A DNA stretch of 64,000 bases from Methyloligella solikamskensis. GTDB lineage: Bacteria > Pseudomonadota > Alphaproteobacteria > Rhizobiales > Methyloligellaceae. Shown one piece after another: positions 60,833 to 64,000 of the stretch. Position numbers and translations under genes: made by a program. The notes beneath the pieces were generated by a model. The model was not told the DNA's origin and searched no databases. It was given only the letters and a program-made list of their open reading frames with translations. The stretch's first letter is position 1, and the number at the start of each line of letters is the position of its first letter. Location of the stretch: contig NZ_JBHTJO010000001.1 of assembly GCF_042676065.1 (NCBI RefSeq), forward strand, positions 806,001 through 870,000, given 5' to 3'.

Positions 60833-61603
60833 TCAGCCTTCGGCGCTGGCGCTCACCTCCGCGTATCTGGTCCCCGATGTCTCGAGAGCACCGCGAAGCG
60901 CCCGGGCGGCATTGTCGATGAGATCCACGTCCTTGCTTCGAAACACGACGTGCGTTCCATATCCGCTCTCTTCAAAGAACGGATAGCTTCCGATACGCAC
61001 TTTCGGATGGGCAGCCTGCAAATCGGCGAGGGTCTGAGCGACCTCGCCTTCGACGGCATCCACTCTGATGCATCGGGAGCTGACGCGCGTTCCCGTGTCC
61101 AGCCGGCGGACGACGTTGTCCATCATGGTCCGCATGATGAGGGGAACGCCGGCCATCACCACCACGTTGTCGATCATGTAGCCGGGAGCGCCCGACAGGG
61201 GGTTGGGCACCAGTTCGGCGCCTTCGGGCAGTCGTGCCATGCGGCGCAGGCCGGGCCCCAGCTCCTTGCCGGGGAAACATTCGCGCATAGCCTCTATGGC
61301 GCGTGGATCGTCTTCCACCACCGGCCGGGCGAGGGCACTCGCGATGGCGTCGGTCGTGACGTCGTCATGGGTCGGTCCAATGCCGCCGGTGGTAAGGACA
61401 TAGTTGAACTGCTGCCGGAGGCTGTTGACCGCGCCGGAAATCTCCGCGATCCCGTCCGGCACGATGCGGACCTCGCTGAGAGCGATGCCGATCCGGTCCA
61501 GGCTCCCGGCGATATAGGCAATATTCTCGTCCTGGGTCCGGCCGGAAAGGATTTCCTCTCCGATGACCAGCAGCGCCGCGGTTACCGTTTCCTGTTCAGT
61601 CAT
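60833..61603 (-). CDS. CinA-N/MoaB-like molybdopterin-binding-fold protein
   Basis: This 256-residue protein has the MoCF-biosynthesis fold of CinA N-terminal domains (TAALLVIGEEILSGRTQDEN, then YVLTTGGIGPTHDDVTTDAI and PLSGAPGYMIDNVVVMAGVP). It lacks the C-terminal nicotinamide-nucleotide amidase domain of full CinA. Stand-alone forms are common in Alphaproteobacteria; their role is uncertain. I chose the ATG at 61603, preceded by GCGAGAG. Confidence 0.85.
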   Translation of the reverse strand: MTEQETVTAALLVIGEEILSGRTQDENIAYIAGSLDRIGIALSEVRIVPDGIAEISGAVNSLRQQFNYVLTTGGIGPTHDDVTTDAIASALARPVVEDDPRAIEAMRECFPGKELGPGLRRMARLPEGAELVPNPLSGAPGYMIDNVVVMAGVPLIMRTMMDNVVRRLDTGTRVSSRCIRVDAVEGEVAQTLADLQAAHPKVRIGSYPFFEESGYGTHVVFRSKDVDLIDNAARALRGALETSGTRYAEVSASAEG

Positions 61604-61796
61604 CTCTCGCCTGTGCCGTCGCTCTTTATGAGCAGCGCTCTCTGACCGGCCTATGCCGAAGGGCCCTTGCGACCTGGCGATGCCATTTTCCGTGCCCATG
61701 GGAGTCCCGAAACGCTATAGACCTTTCGGTACAAGATTAGGGACGAATGTGGCCCGAGGGCAAGGCGTCGTTTGGGAATGAGGAGAACAGACATAG

Positions 61797-62294
61797 ATGG
61801 CGACCATACGTGACGCCACAGAGCGAGATCTTTCCAGCATCCTGCGGATTCTCAACGAGGCGATCGAGACCACGACCGCAAGCTGGGATCACGATAAGAG
61901 CACGCCGGAGCGCTGCACGGATTGGTTTGAGCAACGCCGGCAAAAGGGCTTCCCGGTGCTCGTTGCCGAGGGCGCGGACGGCGTGATCGGGTTTGCGTCG
62001 TTTGGCATTTTCCGACCGTTTCAGGGATTTCTGCATACGGCCGAACATTCGATTTACGTCGCCAGTGAGGCGCGCCGCCAGGGCGCGGGCCGGGCTCTGA
62101 TGGAAGAGCTCATACAGCGTGCGCGCGCCCTGCAGATGCATGTCCTCGTCGCCGGCATCGAGGCCGGCAATGCGGCCTCGCTCGCCCTCCATCAGCAGGC
62201 CGGCTTCGAGGTCGTGGGCCGGCTGCCTCAGGTTGGACGGAAGTTCGATCGCTGGCTCGATCTCGTTTTCATGCAGAGATTTCTCGGCTCCTGA
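61797..62294 (+). CDS. GNAT-family N-acetyltransferase (phosphinothricin-acetyltransferase-like)
   Basis: This 165-residue protein has the Pat-type GNAT layout (IRDATERDLSSILRILNEAI, then AEHSIYVASEARRQGAGRAL with the R/Q-x-x-G-x-G/A acetyl-CoA motif, and NAASLALHQQAGFEVVGRLP). It would transfer acetyl from acetyl-CoA to an amine such as methionine sulfone or phosphinothricin. It is divergent from the CinA-like gene. Confidence 0.87.
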   Translation: MATIRDATERDLSSILRILNEAIETTTASWDHDKSTPERCTDWFEQRRQKGFPVLVAEGADGVIGFASFGIFRPFQGFLHTAEHSIYVASEARRQGAGRALMEELIQRARALQMHVLVAGIEAGNAASLALHQQAGFEVVGRLPQVGRKFDRWLDLVFMQRFLGS

Positions 62295-62320
62295 GCCCAG
62301 GCAACGTTTGGTGCCGGTCT

Positions 62321-62752
62321 CTAGACCGGCACGGTAAAGGTGGTTGCCTTACCGCTCAGGCAGATATCGCCATGCTGATTGGTCACTGTCGTTTGCAGAT
62401 TGCAGATCGGCTTGTCGTCACGCGCATCAATCACCTCGATGCGGCCGGTGATAACGTCACCGACCAGAACGGCCTTGGTGAAGCTCCACTCGACATTTAG
62501 GAAGACAGTCCCGGGGCCGGGCAGCTTCTCGGCGACGATGGCGTTGAGGATCCCGGAGGTCACGCCCCCCTGGACGATTAACCCGCCAAATACCGATTTC
62601 TCGGCAACCTGCCTGTCATAGTGGAGAGGGTTCTTATCGCCGGTGATCTCGGTGAAAAGTTCGATATCCCGCATGGTTACCTCGTTCCGAAGCTCGGCAA
62701 ACTCGCCAACCTTTGGAACCGTCCCCCGCATCGTTTCCACCCATGCACTCAT
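62321..62752 (-). CDS. MaoC-family dehydratase
   Basis: This 143-residue hot-dog-fold protein has the hydratase motif FTEITGDKNPLHYDRQVAEK, with the catalytic Asp and His. GGLIVQGGVTSGILNAIVAE follows. It probably hydrates a (R)-specific enoyl-CoA or a related thioester. The ATG at 62752 follows a GGAGG site and overlaps the ribA stop by four bases (62749-62752). Confidence 0.87.
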   Translation of the reverse strand: MSAWVETMRGTVPKVGEFAELRNEVTMRDIELFTEITGDKNPLHYDRQVAEKSVFGGLIVQGGVTSGILNAIVAEKLPGPGTVFLNVEWSFTKAVLVGDVITGRIEVIDARDDKPICNLQTTVTNQHGDICLSGKATTFTVPV

Positions 62753-63894
62753 CCCGTCCTCCTTGTCCCTGTTTGCTCCCTGAAATGGCCGCAGCACGTT
62801 GTTTTTGTTTCTAAGTACCGATCGTTCGTTCCATTCGGCGGTATAGTATGTGCTACCCTTGATTGCACCAAGATTCCAAACTTCGCCATGGAGTCGACCT
62901 TGATCGGGTTGTCGGACAGCAGCTTGATCCGCGTAAGTCCGAGCTCCTTTAGAATCGCAGCCGCGAGCCCGAAGTTCCTCGCATCGTCTTCCCATCCGAG
63001 AGAGTTGTTGGCCTCCAGGGTATCGAGCCCCCGCTCCTGCAAGAGATAGGAGCGAAGCTTGTTGGTGATGCCGATCCCGCGGCCTTCCTGGTCCAGATAG
63101 AGGATGACGCCGCCGCCTTCCTCCGCGATGCGCTCGACGGCACGGTGAAGCTGGGGGCCGCAATCGCACCGGAGGCTGCCGAGCACGTCCCCGGTGAAGC
63201 AGGCGGAGTGGATGCGCACTGGGGGCGCGCTTCGAGCGCGCGGGTTGCCGATGATCAGGGCAAGATTCTCGGAGCCGTCGGCGAGGCCGCGATAGGCGAC
63301 GATCCTGGCGCTCGAGGATGCCGCAATCGGCAGGCTGGTTTCGGTAATGCGCTCCACCGCCGGCGGCTGGTTGAACTGGGCCGCTACATCGTCTGCCTCG
63401 ATCGAGGGATAGCCCGCCTCCGCGAGCCGCTTCGCCTCGTCCGGCGTCGTTTGCCAGATCAGCAGCGCCGGAAGGAGCCGGGTCTGCTTCGCCAGGTCGA
63501 CAGCGACATTGCCGTCCATAGGGACCGCTGCAGTCTCCCCGAGAGTTTTTACGAACTGGGGAGCGGTCGGGTCCGCGAGCCCGCGTAGACGCTCGAGTAT
63601 CAGATCTTCCGGACGGAGCCGGAAGGCCAGCATCGTCTCGGGCGGGAAAAGAGTGTGGTGTCCGAGGTCGCGCGCCCTGCCAGCAGCAAGAACCAGCACC
63701 GGAAAGGAGGTGTCGAACTCCGCCAACTCCTCCAGATTGAGGCGAGACAGGGATTCTATCGCGAGTGTGATGAGAGGACGTTTCCCCCTCAGCAGGAGAG
63801 GAAGCCCGTCCCGCATCGCGGACATCGCATGCCGTACCGAACGCAGCCGCTGCTCGGCGACACGGTCAGAGAACCAGAGTTTTGAATTTTGCAT
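62749..63894 (-). CDS. ribA: GTP cyclohydrolase II with N-terminal extension
   Basis: The C-terminal 200 residues are RibA: the zinc-binding CFTGDVLGSLRCDCG, the YLDQEGRGIGITNKLRSYLL segment and LLSDNPIKVDSMAKFGI. It converts GTP to the first riboflavin intermediate. The N-terminal part of about 170 residues (LWFSDRVAEQRLRSVRHAMS onward) is typical of long alphaproteobacterial RibA proteins and lacks a complete DHBP-synthase active site. I chose the ATG at 63894 although no strong ribosome-binding site precedes it. An in-frame TTG at 63960 is the alternative. It is transcribed with the MaoC gene. Confidence 0.85.
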   Translation of the reverse strand: MQNSKLWFSDRVAEQRLRSVRHAMSAMRDGLPLLLRGKRPLITLAIESLSRLNLEELAEFDTSFPVLVLAAGRARDLGHHTLFPPETMLAFRLRPEDLILERLRGLADPTAPQFVKTLGETAAVPMDGNVAVDLAKQTRLLPALLIWQTTPDEAKRLAEAGYPSIEADDVAAQFNQPPAVERITETSLPIAASSSARIVAYRGLADGSENLALIIGNPRARSAPPVRIHSACFTGDVLGSLRCDCGPQLHRAVERIAEEGGGVILYLDQEGRGIGITNKLRSYLLQERGLDTLEANNSLGWEDDARNFGLAAAILKELGLTRIKLLSDNPIKVDSMAKFGILVQSRVAHTIPPNGTNDRYLETKTTCCGHFREQTGTRRTG

Positions 63895-64000
63895 TTTAGA
63901 TGCGGGAGACCTCGGCGGAAACGCTTTGGAGCGGTTGAAGACGCCGGATAGCCGAACCAAGCGCTTTCATTGATCCCCTGGGGGGATCCTCCTTGCGCAG

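Overview
The window looks like an accessory region of an alphaproteobacterial chromosome or large replicon. The genes are GC-rich, and the gene families point to Alphaproteobacteria (NasS/NasT nitrate control, MobC/relaxase pair, ArdC and DUF2958 genes, a long RibA). I cannot name a genus with confidence.

Layout. (1) 0-22.7 kb is a mobile, defence-rich segment. It has a strongly structured candidate oriT, MobC and a relaxase. Next comes a four-gene operon: a ribbon-helix-helix regulator, a type III-like restriction subunit, a beta-class DNA methyltransferase, and a UvrD-like helicase carrying an N-terminal RelE/ParE-like domain. Tail-to-tail with it lies a Gabija-type pair (GajA OLD ATPase-TOPRIM and GajB UvrD-like helicase). 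Then come DUF2958 and ArdC genes that share a near-identical hairpin-rich leader, a DUF3841 gene, a Fic protein behind five 24-bp-spaced repeats, a DNA glycosylase gene broken by one in-frame stop, and a HipBA module bracketed by two paralogous small genes. (2) 22.9-45.5 kb is a catabolic module: an XRE-cupin regulator with an MFS transporter, an outer-membrane protein, GabT, hydantoinase/oxoprolinase A and B, a five-gene branched-chain-amino-acid-type ABC importer, a dimethylglycine/sarcosine-dehydrogenase-like flavoprotein with a GcvT domain, a second XRE-cupin regulator, ETF beta and alpha, a broken aldehyde dehydrogenase, succinate-semialdehyde dehydrogenase and a DadA/PuuB-like oxidase. 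Together these could open an (N-methyl) lactam, remove the methyl group and convert the resulting GABA to succinate. The substrate is inferred. (3) 45.8-59.3 kb is a nitrate/nitrite assimilation and NO-detoxification module: NsrR-Hmp, NasT-NasS, a sigma54-type promoter with a leader terminator, a nitrate transporter, NirBD, NasA, a siroheme synthase and an alginate-export-family porin. (4) 59.4-64 kb holds ordinary genes: a monooxygenase-fold protein, a GlxA-type regulator, a CinA-like protein, a GNAT acetyltransferase, a MaoC hydratase and RibA.

The boundaries between these modules are the most striking architectural signal. Fragments of the 3' end of an initiator tRNA-Met gene, all in the same orientation, lie at about 22.73, 45.69 and 59.31 kb, exactly between the modules. 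Two of them extend well into the tRNA (T arm, and in one case the CAT anticodon loop). This suggests successive insertion of islands at a tRNA-fMet gene outside the window. No integrase lies inside it, so the islands now look fixed or dependent on an element outside.
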